Source of the DNA: a virus
Strand: one strand, 5' to 3'
DNA length: 28,107 bases
IMG/VR virus record: IMGVR_UViG_3300042448_000164
Coordinates: 1-28,107 of that record
Made by a program: the position numbers and the translations under genes. The notes beneath the pieces were generated by a model. That model saw nothing but the letters and a program-made list of their open reading frames with translations, made no database searches and was not told where the DNA came from. This document shows positions 1-7,854 of this stretch, piece after piece. The stretch's first letter is position 1; each line of letters opens with the position of its first letter.

Positions 1-3000
1 TAGTAATTAATCATTCAAGCGGTAGCGGAGTTGCTGCATCAATTACTAAGGGCGGTAGCGGAGAGGCTTTAACTGTTGTTAAGAGTTCAGGAAGTGGCAA
101 CGCTGCATCTATTACGGGTGGTGTTACTTTACTTGATGAATTACATTTAAATACTGATTTAGCCGATGCCTATATTGCAAGTGCTACTAATTGGAACGCT
201 GCATACAACGATAAAATAAATAGTGCTGCGGTAACGGGTACTACAACAAAGACCTTAACACTTACACAACAAGACGGGGGAACAATAACGGCTTCTTGGA
301 CTGACGATAACACCGATGCGGTTACTTCTGTTTTCGGTAGAACGGGAGCAGTTGTGGCGGTTAGTGGCGATTACAATACAAGTCAAGTTACTGAAAATAC
401 AAACCTTTATTTTACGAATGCTCGTGCTATTGCAAGTACCTTAACGGGTTACACAAGCGGAGCAGGTACGATAACTTCAAGCGATAGTATATTAAGTGCG
501 ATACAAAAGTTAAACGGGAATATCGGTGCTTTAACTACGGGTGTATCAAGTGTAAACGGGTTAACGGGTGCGGTTACTTTAACAACAAGTAACATCGCAG
601 AAGGTACAAACCTTTACTACACCGAGGCAAGAGTAAACGCTAACACAAACGTAGCAGCGAATACGGCAGCAAGACACAACGCAGTAACAATAGGAACGGC
701 TAATGGTCTTAGTTTATCTACTCAGGTATTAAGTTTAGCTTTAGCATCAGGTTCTACAACGGGTGCTTTATCTTCTACCGATTGGACTACGTTTAACAAC
801 AAGCAAAACGCTTTAACTAATCCAGTAACGGGAACAGGTACTACTAACTACCTACCTAAGTTTACAGGTGCAAGTACAATAGGGAATAGTACTTTACAAG
901 AAGTATCAGGCAATTTAGGATTAGGAGTTACACCGAGTGCTGATATTTGGACATCGTTTAAAGGCATTCAAATAAATACTTGGGGCGGTGGTATTTTTAG
1001 TGGAAGCGCAGTTACAAATTTTGTTCATAATAATTACTATGATGGAACAAATATTAAATATTTTAGAAATGGCTCTGCTGCACTATATCAACAAAATGGA
1101 AATATACACGCTTGGCATACTGCTCCTTCAGGAACGGCAGGTAACGCTATATCCTTTACCCAAGCTATGACGTTGGGTTCTAATAGTGGACTATCTATTG
1201 GAACAACATCGGCAGCACCTGCGCAAGGATTGTTGGTGCAGGGGGCGGTAACAACGGGTATATTTAATCAAAACACACCTGTATTTTTTTCAACAGATGG
1301 AACAGATAATTCACCTGCATTAACTATTTTCAAAAATACTACCACAGGAACAAGAGAAGTTTTTAGGGTTCAAAGTTTTGTTATAAATACAGGAGTTGTT
1401 ACAGTTGCTTCTATTAATGCAGCAGGAGCAGCTACATTCTCTAACCTTGCAGGCACAGGAACAAGAATGGTTGTTGCTGATGCAAATGGATTATTGTCAA
1501 CTCAAGCAATAGGTAGTGGTTCAATAACAGGTAGTGGTACTACCAACTACCTACCTAAGTTTACAGGAAGTACAACGGTGGGGAATAGTCAAGTGTTTGA
1601 TGATGGTGTAGCAGTTGGCATAGGAACTACAACTCCATCTCCTTTAATTGCTGGTTCTCGTACACTTGAAATATCTCAAGCAGGTGATAATTTTCCTGCA
1701 TTAAACATTTCAAGAACAAGTGGCATTTCTTACACAAATGTTAATTGGAGATTATTTTTATCAAGTGATGCTAGTCTTCATTTTAGACAAAATTCAACTG
1801 ATAGGTTAATTTTATCCGCTTCAGGCAATTTAGGATTAGGAGTTACACCGAGTGCGTGGAGTATTACTCCTGCATTACAAGTAGTAAGAGCAAGTATATA
1901 TAATCAAGGTGATGATGGTACATATATAACATCAAACGGATACTTTAATGCAGGTTGGAAGTATATAGGTGCATTTACTGCTACTCAATATATAATGCTT
2001 AGTGGGCAACATAGATGGTTAACAGCCCCTTCAGGAACGGCAGGTAACGCTATATCCTTTACCCAAGCAATGACGTTAGATGCGAGTGGTAGATTGTTTG
2101 TAGGTTTAACAAGCGGTTATTCAAATGGTGTAACTATTAAAGGTGCTTCCGATGATTATGCTTTAACTATTGCACAAAGTAATGCCTCAAATGCAGGTTG
2201 GGGGCAATGGGCAGATACAAGTGGTAACTACAAATTAGCACGTTATGGCGGTGGTTCTTATAGCAGTCCTGCTTTAACAATAGCATTGTCAGGAGCAGCT
2301 ACATTTAGTTCGTCAATTACTACAAATGCAACAAGTACATTTTCTAATGCTTCAAGTTTATCTGCAATATTTTCAAATGGTGGGGCTGTTAATAATTACA
2401 ATAGCATTGAATTAAGAGGTGGAACAGCAGGAACATCAGTAAACTGGCAAATAAGTAAAGACAATACATTAGCGAATGGTTTTGAATTAGCACCTTCAAC
2501 AACAGCAGGTGGAACTACTTATGGAAGCTCTGTATTTAAAATATCAAGTGCAGGAGCAGCTACATTCTCAAGTAGTGTAACTGCGACAACAGGAATATTC
2601 AGCATATCAGCAGGTAATCCATTACAAGTTTACCAAACAGCTGCAACAAATAGTACTACAGCAACCATTAGACAAACAGGTGCAGGTGGGAATGGCAATA
2701 ATGATATTGGGTTAGTAGTAGATATTCAAGCTGCTACTGATACTGACAGAATAGTAAACTTTAGATATTTTGATGGCACAAATTATAATAGCAGATTCAC
2801 TGTTCAAAGAGGTGGTAACGTAGGTATAGGTACTACTGCTCCAAATTCATTATTAGAAGTAAACAGAACAATTACATTTTCAAGCATTGATACTTACGCA
2901 CAATTAGTAGTAAAAACAACAAGTGGAGCAAATGGTAAATTATTAAACATAGGTGTTGATGAAACTAATAGCGTATCCTTTATTCAATCATTAAATAGAG

Positions 3001-3500
3001 GAACAGATGTTATGCCTTTATCACTTCAAAGATATGGTGGAGCAGTATTAATCGGAACAACAACAGAGGGCTTTTTAGGAAAACTACAAGTAGCAGGAAG
3101 TGTTGCAATCACAGGTCAATATAATACAGTATTGCCTTCAAGTAGCTTTTCTTACTTTGATGGTTCAGGTCAAGTAGTTTCATCTTCATCAAATGCAAGT
3201 GCATTATACCTTGATACAACTTGGAACACTACGGGCAACCCAGATGGTATTTACTTAAACGTAACTAACACGGCAAGTGGAGCATCTTCTAAATTATTGA
3301 ATTTAAAAGTAGGTAGCGTTTCTCAGTTTAGCGTAAGCAAGGCAGGTGCAATACAAACAACCGCACCAAGTTCTGGTAGCGCACAACCTTGGAAACTTGG
3401 AAGCTATGCAGCAGGTGGAACTGGAACTGCCACAGGAGTTATTTACATAGAAATTAATGGACAAATTTATTCAATCCCTGCATTACAAGGAACACCTTAA
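1..3500 (+). CDS. Modular tail-fibre / receptor-binding-type structural protein (5' end outside window)
   Basis: The frame is open from base 3 to the stop at 3498-3500, giving 1165 visible codons, so the true start lies upstream. An internal GTG at 354 is not the start, because the tail motif VFGRTGAVVAVSGDYN runs straight across it. The protein is rich in Gly, Ser, Thr and Ala and is built of recurring modules: the FGRTGAV and VNGLTGAVTL motifs followed by NLYFT/NLYYT-ARV, GTTNYLPKFTG, GNLGLGVTPSA, APSGTAGNAISFTQAMTL, GAATFSSS. Such low-complexity beta-rich repeats are typical of long phage tail fibres, especially in Bacteroidota phages. The C-terminus (about the last 50 residues, ending near GVIYIEINGQIYSIPA) is non-repetitive and could be the tip or trimerisation part. 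I see no S74 chaperone domain. It sits just upstream of the lysis genes, a usual place for fibres. Which receptor it binds cannot be read from the sequence. Confidence 0.85.
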   Translation, partial: VINHSSGSGVAASITKGGSGEALTVVKSSGSGNAASITGGVTLLDELHLNTDLADAYIASATNWNAAYNDKINSAAVTGTTTKTLTLTQQDGGTITASWTDDNTDAVTSVFGRTGAVVAVSGDYNTSQVTENTNLYFTNARAIASTLTGYTSGAGTITSSDSILSAIQKLNGNIGALTTGVSSVNGLTGAVTLTTSNIAEGTNLYYTEARVNANTNVAANTAARHNAVTIGTANGLSLSTQVLSLALASGSTTGALSSTDWTTFNNKQNALTNPVTGTGTTNYLPKFTGASTIGNSTLQEVSGNLGLGVTPSADIWTSFKGIQINTWGGGIFSGSAVTNFVHNNYYDGTNIKYFRNGSAALYQQNGNIHAWHTAPSGTAGNAISFTQAMTLGSNSGLSIGTTSAAPAQGLLVQGAVTTGIFNQNTPVFFSTDGTDNSPALTIFKNTTTGTREVFRVQSFVINTGVVTVASINAAGAATFSNLAGTGTRMVVADANGLLSTQAIGSGSITGSGTTNYLPKFTGSTTVGNSQVFDDGVAVGIGTTTPSPLIAGSRTLEISQAGDNFPALNISRTSGISYTNVNWRLFLSSDASLHFRQNSTDRLILSASGNLGLGVTPSAWSITPALQVVRASIYNQGDDGTYITSNGYFNAGWKYIGAFTATQYIMLSGQHRWLTAPSGTAGNAISFTQAMTLDASGRLFVGLTSGYSNGVTIKGASDDYALTIAQSNASNAGWGQWADTSGNYKLARYGGGSYSSPALTIALSGAATFSSSITTNATSTFSNASSLSAIFSNGGAVNNYNSIELRGGTAGTSVNWQISKDNTLANGFELAPSTTAGGTTYGSSVFKISSAGAATFSSSVTATTGIFSISAGNPLQVYQTAATNSTTATIRQTGAGGNGNNDIGLVVDIQAATDTDRIVNFRYFDGTNYNSRFTVQRGGNVGIGTTAPNSLLEVNRTITFSSIDTYAQLVVKTTSGANGKLLNIGVDETNSVSFIQSLNRGTDVMPLSLQRYGGAVLIGTTTEGFLGKLQVAGSVAITGQYNTVLPSSSFSYFDGSGQVVSSSSNASALYLDTTWNTTGNPDGIYLNVTNTASGASSKLLNLKVGSVSQFSVSKAGAIQTTAPSSGSAQPWKLGSYAAGGTGTATGVIYIEINGQIYSIPALQGTP
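906..940 (+). repeat. Internal direct repeat of fibre gene, copy 1
   Basis: A 35-base stretch encoding the SGNLGLGVTPSA module is repeated exactly at 1821-1855. Two other module repeats flank it: the stretch around 1125-1174 (encoding PSGTAGNAISFTQAMTL) recurs at 2028-2077 with one base change, and the TNYLPKFTG-coding stretch near 840 recurs near 1538. Near-identical nucleotide repeats imply recent duplication or recombination between fibre modules. Confidence 0.85.
1821..1855 (+). repeat. Internal direct repeat of fibre gene, copy 2
   Basis: Exact second copy of 906-940. Together with the 1125-1174 and 2028-2077 pair it outlines a duplicated unit of roughly 0.9 kb inside the fibre gene. 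Confidence 0.85.
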
Positions 3501-3512
3501 AATAAAATAAAA

Positions 3513-3902
3513 ATGGCATTAGAAACAAAATGGCTTATTAGCCAAATGGACACCGCACCAAGCGAAGATGGTTTAACCGATGTAGTAAAAACAGTACATT
3601 GGAGATACGAAGGTAAAGACGGAGAATACACCGCAGAAGTTTACGGAGCAATGGGCTGCGCTACTCCTTCGGAAACCGACTTTACTGCTTACGAAGATTT
3701 AACTTACGAGCAAGTATGCGAGTGGTTAGTTGCAGGTAACAACGTAGAAGCTATGGACTTAAACTTAGCTACACAGATTGAGAACCTTAAAAACCCCCCA
3801 ATCGTAAATTTACCTTTGCCGTTTAGCAATCCACAATTATCTTTACAAACAAAAACAAACTATGAAGAACAAACAACTGCTCCAATTAGTGAGCAACCTT
3901 AA
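3513..3902 (+). CDS. Small conserved phage protein following the tail fibre (DUF7936-like)
   Basis: 129 residues, starting 12 bases after the fibre stop behind an A-rich leader (AAAATAAAAATG), the usual form of initiation here. The N-terminal half (about residues 5-85: KWLISQMDTAPSEDGLTDVV, then VHWRYEGKDG, a DFTAYEDLTYEQVCEWLV segment and an acidic helix) resembles a small domain often found beside tail or fibre genes in phages, which I recall as DUF7936; this is recognition from memory. The last 40 residues (PPIVNLPLPFSNPQ onward) are proline-rich and probably disordered, and they overlap the next gene by 41 bases. A role as tail accessory or assembly protein is inferred from position only. 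Confidence 0.6.
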   Translation: MALETKWLISQMDTAPSEDGLTDVVKTVHWRYEGKDGEYTAEVYGAMGCATPSETDFTAYEDLTYEQVCEWLVAGNNVEAMDLNLATQIENLKNPPIVNLPLPFSNPQLSLQTKTNYEEQTTAPISEQP

Positions 3903-4248
3903 TGCCGTAATCGGTAGCCAAGAAACTAAGACACAAAAGAAGCTCGTTAAAATTTACGAGAAGGTTAAACAACATCACGAGGACTATCAAGCCGAAGTTG
4001 AAATTTTGCGTTTAGACAATGCGCAGACAGACGATAAGGATTGCTTGTTACTTGATGACAAAGGAAATTACAAATTCTCTAAAGAAGGCATCAAGAAGCT
4101 TACCAAAGATATTGATGCGCTAAATGATAAAGAATTTGATTTTCAAATAATTAACGTTGTAAACCCAGAAGGTCTTAAGGACTTTACTTTCTTACAAGAT
4201 TGGGTTACTGGCGTAGAATTTAACAAACAAGAAGAAGAAGAACTATAA
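3862..4248 (+). CDS. Hypothetical acidic phage protein
   Basis: 128 residues that I cannot assign to a family. The ATG at 3862 lies inside the end of the previous gene in another frame. The N-terminal 50 residues are helical and charged, possibly a coiled coil (QETKTQKKLVKIYEKVKQHH). The middle has LLLDDKGNYKFSKEGIKKL, typical of a small folded domain, and the C-terminus is strongly acidic (NKQEEEEL). The stop overlaps the start of the next gene as TAATG. Its place between the fibre genes and the lysis cassette suggests a tail accessory or early lysis-operon member; no function can be proposed. Confidence 0.65.
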   Translation: MKNKQLLQLVSNLNAVIGSQETKTQKKLVKIYEKVKQHHEDYQAEVEILRLDNAQTDDKDCLLLDDKGNYKFSKEGIKKLTKDIDALNDKEFDFQIINVVNPEGLKDFTFLQDWVTGVEFNKQEEEEL

Positions 4249-4418
4249 TGGCAAATAACCACCAAGCAGACCAATCAACAATCGTTTCAGTAATTAGTGC
4301 TATTTTAAGCCTATCGGATATTCAACCGCTATTCACATTGATTGCAAGTTTGGTGGCTATTATTTCCGGTCTTATGGCTATCCGTTACTATTACAAAATG
4401 ACTAAAAAGCTTAAATGA
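4248..4418 (+). CDS. Tiny one-TM membrane protein, holin-like
   Basis: 56 residues. It begins at the ATG within TAATG at the previous stop and ends in an ATGA overlap with the next gene, so it is translationally linked on both sides. After a polar N-terminus (MANNHQADQST) come two hydrophobic stretches: IVSVISAILSLSDIQ (short) and LFTLIASLVAIISGLMAI (clear TM). A Tyr/Lys-rich tail (RYYYKMTKKLK) follows. This is the architecture of small holins or antiholins. It stands at the head of a lysis cassette with a spanin, a holin and an endolysin, so a lysis role is plausible but inferred. Confidence 0.65.
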   Translation: MANNHQADQSTIVSVISAILSLSDIQPLFTLIASLVAIISGLMAIRYYYKMTKKLK

Positions 4419-4846
4419 GATTAATTTTTTTAGCCTTATTACTTACTTCGTGTGCTTCGGTAAAGAAGGCATCGGAGCGATTAGATAGCACTGTTGTCAA
4501 AACATTTGATAGTGTGCGTGTGATTGTTTTTGATAGCGTTACCAAAGTAGTAGAAAAGGAAGAGTATTTTACCAAGACCATTACTTACTACGATACTTTG
4601 TGGGTTACCAAGGATAGTATGATAACTATTCCTAAGTACACGGAGACCTACACAAGAGGCACAAAAGAGAAACAAACGGATAGTAAGCAGACAAAGACGG
4701 ACTCAATGGCTCTCAGTCGAACAGAAAGTACCCAAATTTCGAAGATAACTAAAACTAAGGATAAGTCCTTCAGCGAATTTTATAAGGCTCTAATTGCTCT
4801 TATTTTGATAATTACGCTAATCTTATTCTTTTGGAAAAGGAAATAA
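4415..4846 (+). CDS. Probable u-spanin (outer-membrane lipoprotein with C-terminal TM anchor)
   Basis: 143 residues. The N-terminus MRLIFLALLLTSCAS is a short lipoprotein signal with lipobox LTSC, so Cys13 would be lipidated. The end of the protein is a single strong TM segment (about residues 122-139, FYKALIALILIITLILFFW) closed by KRK. A lipobox at one end and a TM helix at the other is the defining layout of unimolecular spanins (u-spanins, as in phage T1), which link outer and inner membrane and fuse them in the last step of lysis. The middle is Ser/Thr/Asp/Lys-rich with repeated S-D-S and TKT patterns, consistent with a beta-rich periplasmic span. The gene lies between a tiny TM protein and the holin. 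Assignment rests on topology, since spanin sequences are poorly conserved. Confidence 0.75.
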   Translation: MRLIFLALLLTSCASVKKASERLDSTVVKTFDSVRVIVFDSVTKVVEKEEYFTKTITYYDTLWVTKDSMITIPKYTETYTRGTKEKQTDSKQTKTDSMALSRTESTQISKITKTKDKSFSEFYKALIALILIITLILFFWKRK

Positions 4847-4847
4847 T

Positions 4848-5183
4848 TTGGACAAGTTAATAAATAGCTTCATCAATGGGGGGTGGGTAGTTTTGCTTAT
4901 TGGTGCAGCAGGTATGGTAGCAAGGCTTGTTACAACTAATGAAGAGCAATCTATTAGAGATATCTTTAAAAAAATGATAAGTTCTATGATTGCATCTCTT
5001 ATTGCTTGGTTTATTATGGAGCAGTTTGAAGTTGAGTCGATGTACAAGGCTATCGCTTATGGCTTAGTTGGTTTAAATAGCCCTGAGATAATACAAGGGG
5101 TATTAAAAATAAGTAGTCAATTTGCAGCAGACCCTATGTCTTTTATGAAAAAAGAACAAACAAAACCAAAACGAAAACGATGA
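4848..5183 (+). CDS. Phage holin, LydA / holin superfamily III-like
   Basis: 111 residues from a TTG start at 4848; no ATG upstream fits, and AAAAGGAAATAAT precedes it. TM segments: GGWVVLLIGAAGMVARLV (about residues 11-28), a central SSMIASLIAWFIM (about 44-57), and a weaker one around YKAIAYGLVGL (67-77). The order GxxGMxARL, then EQS-x-R-D-x-F-K-K-M-I-S-S-M-I-A, then LVGLNSPEIIQGVLK matches the LydA-type holin family as I know it. Holins form inner-membrane holes that release endolysin. The C-terminus is highly basic (KKEQTKPKRKR), as usual for holins. The spanin is directly upstream and the endolysin lies about 1 kb downstream. Confidence 0.75.
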   Translation: MDKLINSFINGGWVVLLIGAAGMVARLVTTNEEQSIRDIFKKMISSMIASLIAWFIMEQFEVESMYKAIAYGLVGLNSPEIIQGVLKISSQFAADPMSFMKKEQTKPKRKR

Positions 5184-5812
5184 AAAACACATTACTAATC
5201 ATTCTTACTGCAATAATTTTGACTATTGCAGGGTTTGGTAAATATGTAGAATACACAATTAAAAAGACGGCAACAAGCGTTTACCAAGATAGATTAGTAC
5301 CGCAACCTTATTTGAGCCGCAAATTTGATTATTACGGCTCAGCAATACAAGACCAAATTAAAGTTATTAAAGGCGGCAAAATCGATTTAGTTGCTATCCA
5401 AAAAGAAAAGGAGATTACAGATACAATGTGGGCTGCTTACTTAAAGACATTCCAAACACCAGAAGAGAAAGAAGTAAGCGATAAAGCGCAAATGTATATT
5501 ACCGAAGCTGATAATTATTTTGCTCAAATATCGGCAGACGGCATAGTTAGTGATGAGGAAGCCAAAGAAATGGATAAAAAGATTTATCCTGTTTTAGAGT
5601 ATGTAAACGATTTAATAGACATTCAAACAACAATAGGAGCAAAGGAAACCAAAGGAATGATAACCTTGCTTAACAAGTTCTCTCATTTTATGATAGGTGC
5701 TATTGCTTTAGCTATTGCTTTACTTGGTTCTATTGTATATGATATGTTTAAAAAGAAGAAAGTTGTAAAAAAGCCTATCAAAAAAGCTGCTACTAAAAAG
5801 AAAAAGAAATGA
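5180..5812 (+). CDS. Two-TM membrane protein with lysine-rich tail, function unknown
   Basis: 210 residues, with the start overlapping the holin stop (ATGA). N-terminal TM or uncleaved signal anchor: residues 4-20 (TLLIILTAIILTIAGFG). The central 140 residues are soluble and mostly helical, with charged KEKEITDTMW and EEAKEMDKKIYPVLEYVNDL. A second TM lies near residues 171-190 (MIGAIALAIALLGSIVYDMF). The last 20 residues are almost all Lys (KKKKVV...KKPIKKAATKKKKK). Two anchors at either end with a 140-residue loop could span or sit in the periplasm. It may be another lysis or superinfection factor, but I do not recognise the family. Confidence 0.65.
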   Translation: MKNTLLIILTAIILTIAGFGKYVEYTIKKTATSVYQDRLVPQPYLSRKFDYYGSAIQDQIKVIKGGKIDLVAIQKEKEITDTMWAAYLKTFQTPEEKEVSDKAQMYITEADNYFAQISADGIVSDEEAKEMDKKIYPVLEYVNDLIDIQTTIGAKETKGMITLLNKFSHFMIGAIALAIALLGSIVYDMFKKKKVVKKPIKKAATKKKKK

Positions 5813-6243
5813 GATTAATAGCAATAATATGCTTGTTTTTTGCGTTAAAAGGCAATGCTCAGTATTATGTTATGGCTGCTCCAAACGTAGCTTTTAACAC
5901 ACCTTTAAATGATACTAAAAATTTATTAGGTGGAACTATAGAGGTTGGAAAGTATTTTGGCAAAACGGCAGTAGGTATTAATAGCGGTTGGTGGACTTAT
6001 GATAGTAAAGATTTTTACCAAGAAATAATGGCTACGTTCCCTATATATGAAAACTTTAGCGTAAGTGCTGCGGTAGGATATTTTTACCATTATAAAGATA
6101 TAACAATGGAATACGATTTTAATTACACTATTCCATTAAAAAAAGATTATTCATTTGTTTTAAGTTACGGAGCGCAAAGTGCCTTTGGTGGAACTTTTGG
6201 TGCGTACTCAATCGGTATTAATAAAGATTTTAAAATAAAATAA
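5809..6243 (+). CDS. Secreted small outer-membrane beta-barrel-like protein
   Basis: 144 residues with an ATGA overlap to the gene before. The signal peptide is MRLIAIICLFFALKGNA, then Q18 (NA|Q, a very common signal-peptidase-I end in Bacteroidota). The mature part alternates aromatic and polar residues in strand-like stretches: YYVMAAPNVAF, LGGTIEVGKYF, TAVGINSGWWTY, FSVSAAVGYFYHY, SFVLSYGAQS, TFGAYSIGINKDFKIK. It ends in an aromatic/basic last strand as barrel proteins do. With about 127 mature residues it could form a 6-8-stranded barrel. No catalytic motif is seen. Such proteins are host-like and unusual in a lysis cassette; superinfection exclusion or envelope remodelling are guesses. 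Confidence 0.65.
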   Translation: MRLIAIICLFFALKGNAQYYVMAAPNVAFNTPLNDTKNLLGGTIEVGKYFGKTAVGINSGWWTYDSKDFYQEIMATFPIYENFSVSAAVGYFYHYKDITMEYDFNYTIPLKKDYSFVLSYGAQSAFGGTFGAYSIGINKDFKIK

Positions 6244-6244
6244 A

Positions 6245-6691
6245 ATGCAATTAAACGAAAAAGGAAAAGACCTAATTAAATTCTACGAAGGCTGCAAATT
6301 AGTGGCTTACAAATGCAGTGCTGCAAAAGATACAATCGGCTACGGGAATACTTTTTTTGAAGATGGTAAACCTGTAAAGCCTGGCGATAAGATTACCCAA
6401 GAACGAGCAAATGAGTTATTTGAAATTATAGCTAAAGAGTTTGCAGACAAAGTTGCTCCATTAGTTAAAAGTTCAGTTACACCTAATCAGTTCGCTGCCC
6501 TTACAAGCTTTGCCTATAACGCAGGTATCGGAAACCTAAAGAGTTCTACTTTATTAAAGAAGGTAAACGCTAACCCTAATGACCCTTCAATAGCTTTAGA
6601 GTTTGCTAAGTGGGATAAAGCAGGTGGCAAAGTTCTTGCAGGTCTTACAAAGCGTAGAGCATCTGAGTCAAAATTATACTTCACACCTTAA
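6245..6691 (+). CDS. Endolysin, GH24 (T4-type) lysozyme
   Basis: 148 residues, the usual length of the family. It hydrolyses the MurNAc-GlcNAc bond of peptidoglycan. Recognised by the N-terminal FYEGCKLVAYKCSAAKDTIG: catalytic Glu15, then Cys24 at the Asp/Cys position, then Thr30, matching the family spacing Glu-8-(Asp/Cys)-5-Thr, followed by IGYGNT. Further family features are the late NQFAALTSFAYNAG (about residues 79-92) and GLTKRRASESKLY near the end. There is no signal peptide or signal-anchor, so it needs the holin to leave the cytoplasm. It starts one base after the previous stop. Cys in place of Asp is known in the family and is not a defect. Confidence 0.93.
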   Translation: MQLNEKGKDLIKFYEGCKLVAYKCSAAKDTIGYGNTFFEDGKPVKPGDKITQERANELFEIIAKEFADKVAPLVKSSVTPNQFAALTSFAYNAGIGNLKSSTLLKKVNANPNDPSIALEFAKWDKAGGKVLAGLTKRRASESKLYFTP

Positions 6692-6700
6692 ATTAATACT

Positions 6701-6919
6701 ATGAAATGGTTAGCCAATTTATTATCAGACGAAAGAGGTAGCGTGTCTACAAAGCGAGTTATTGCTTTACTATCGGCTTTATTTATATGTATTACCTTAT
6801 TAGCTAATAGCTTTACGCATCAAGAGATTGCCCCTTCGGATAAACTTGTAGATGCCGTAATGGTTATTTGCATAGCTGCAATGGGTACTACAACAATAGA
6901 TAAATTCAGCCAAAAATAA
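6701..6919 (+). CDS. Small two-TM membrane protein, holin-like
   Basis: 72 residues. After a charged start with SDERGSVSTKRV come TM1 (about residues 21-38, VIALLSALFICITLLANS), a short polar loop (HQEIAPSDKL) and TM2 (about 50-64, AVMVICIAAMGTTTI), then DKFSQK. The GSVSTKRV-to-TM layout is common among small phage membrane proteins placed right after an endolysin, where they are often annotated as a second holin or antiholin. The position directly after the GH24 gene supports a lysis role. The family is not certain. Confidence 0.6.
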   Translation: MKWLANLLSDERGSVSTKRVIALLSALFICITLLANSFTHQEIAPSDKLVDAVMVICIAAMGTTTIDKFSQK

Positions 6920-6922
6920 ACA

Positions 6923-7657
6923 ATGCTAAAATCAAAACGAAAACGACTATTCTTTGACATCGAAACCTCGCCCAACGTTGGCTTTTTCTGGAGTGCAGGT
7001 TACAAGCTTAATGTAACGGCTGATAGCATAATACAAGAACGTGCTATTATTTGTATTTGTTACAAGTGGGAAGATGAGAAAGAAGTTTACTACTTACAAT
7101 GGGATAGCAAACAGAACGATAAAAAGATGCTACAAAGTTTTATTGAAGTAGCAAACACGGCTTCGGAATTAGTAGGGCATAATGGCGACAAGTTCGACCT
7201 TGCGTGGATAAGAACACGCTGCTTGTTTCATAAGATTGAAATGTTCCCTTCTTACGTTACTATTGACACGTTAAAAGTAGCACGTCAAAAGTTTAGATTT
7301 AATAGCAACAAGCTTAATTACATAGCTGACTACTTAGGCATTGGCACTAAGATAAAAACCGAATATAGTTTATGGAAAGACATTGTCTTGCATAAGGACA
7401 AAGTGGCAATGGCTAAAATGATTAAGTACTGCCAAAAAGATGTTGTATTATTAGAGCAAGTATTTAATGCACTTAAAAACCACATCGAACCTAAAACACA
7501 TTACGGAGTTATCTTCGGACAAGACCGAGGCTCTTGCCCTGAATGTGGCAGCGATGATATTACAATACAAATGAGGCGTACAACCGCAACAGGAGTTAAA
7601 AAGATATTATACAAATGCAAAACTTGTTTTAAGATACATAGCAAAACAGACAAATAA
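6923..7657 (+). CDS. DnaQ-fold (RNase H-like) 3'-5' exonuclease with C-terminal zinc ribbon
   Basis: 244 residues. Exonuclease motifs are in order: ExoI FDIETSP (Asp12, Glu14), ExoII GHNGDKFDLAW (Asn and Asp, about residues 77-87), ExoIII YCQKDVVLLEQV (about 172-183, with Tyr and Asp). The set fits DEDD-type 3'-5' exonucleases of the RNase_H_2/predicted PolB-exonuclease kind. The C-terminal 45 residues hold CPECGS and CKTC, a four-Cys zinc ribbon that would help bind nucleic acid. Probable role: DNA processing or proofreading during phage replication or recombination, alongside ERF and VRR-NUC. It is the first gene after the lysis cassette and abuts the next start (TAATG). Confidence 0.85.
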   Translation: MLKSKRKRLFFDIETSPNVGFFWSAGYKLNVTADSIIQERAIICICYKWEDEKEVYYLQWDSKQNDKKMLQSFIEVANTASELVGHNGDKFDLAWIRTRCLFHKIEMFPSYVTIDTLKVARQKFRFNSNKLNYIADYLGIGTKIKTEYSLWKDIVLHKDKVAMAKMIKYCQKDVVLLEQVFNALKNHIEPKTHYGVIFGQDRGSCPECGSDDITIQMRRTTATGVKKILYKCKTCFKIHSKTDK

Positions 7658-7854
7658 TGAGCAACATACTTGACCAAACAATAAAAGATTTACAAGCAAG
7701 AGAAGTAAGAGGCTTAAAGGAATACGGAACTACAATGGATAGAACCGATTTAAGCCAAGACGAATGGTTGCAACACGCTTACGAAGAGGCTTTAGATTTA
7801 GCACTATACTTAAAAAAACTATTACTAACCAATGCGCCTCAAAAAGATATTTAG
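7657..7854 (+). CDS. Short MazG / dATP-dGTP diphosphohydrolase-like protein
   Basis: 65 residues, starting in a TAATG overlap. The segment RGLKEYGTTMDRTDLSQDEW followed by LQHAYEEALDLALYLKKLL resembles the short helical domain in phage proteins annotated as dATP/dGTP diphosphohydrolase N-terminal or MazG-like. The EEALDLALYL helix supplies the acidic residues that bind metal in that fold. Only one helix pair is present, so catalytic activity is uncertain. If active it would hydrolyse dNTPs and shape the nucleotide pool. It overlaps the GNAT gene by 23 bases. Confidence 0.55.
   Translation: MSNILDQTIKDLQAREVRGLKEYGTTMDRTDLSQDEWLQHAYEEALDLALYLKKLLLTNAPQKDI

Noticed and set aside
354-356. GTG at 354 as the start of the tail-fibre gene
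   Set aside because: The frame is open to base 3 and the VFGRTGAVVAVSGDYN motif continues across the GTG, so the gene is only cut by the window edge.
1821-2077. Variable and template repeats of a diversity-generating retroelement in the fibre gene
   Set aside because: The repeats differ by very few bases, show no adenine-specific substitution pattern, and no reverse transcriptase gene is visible.
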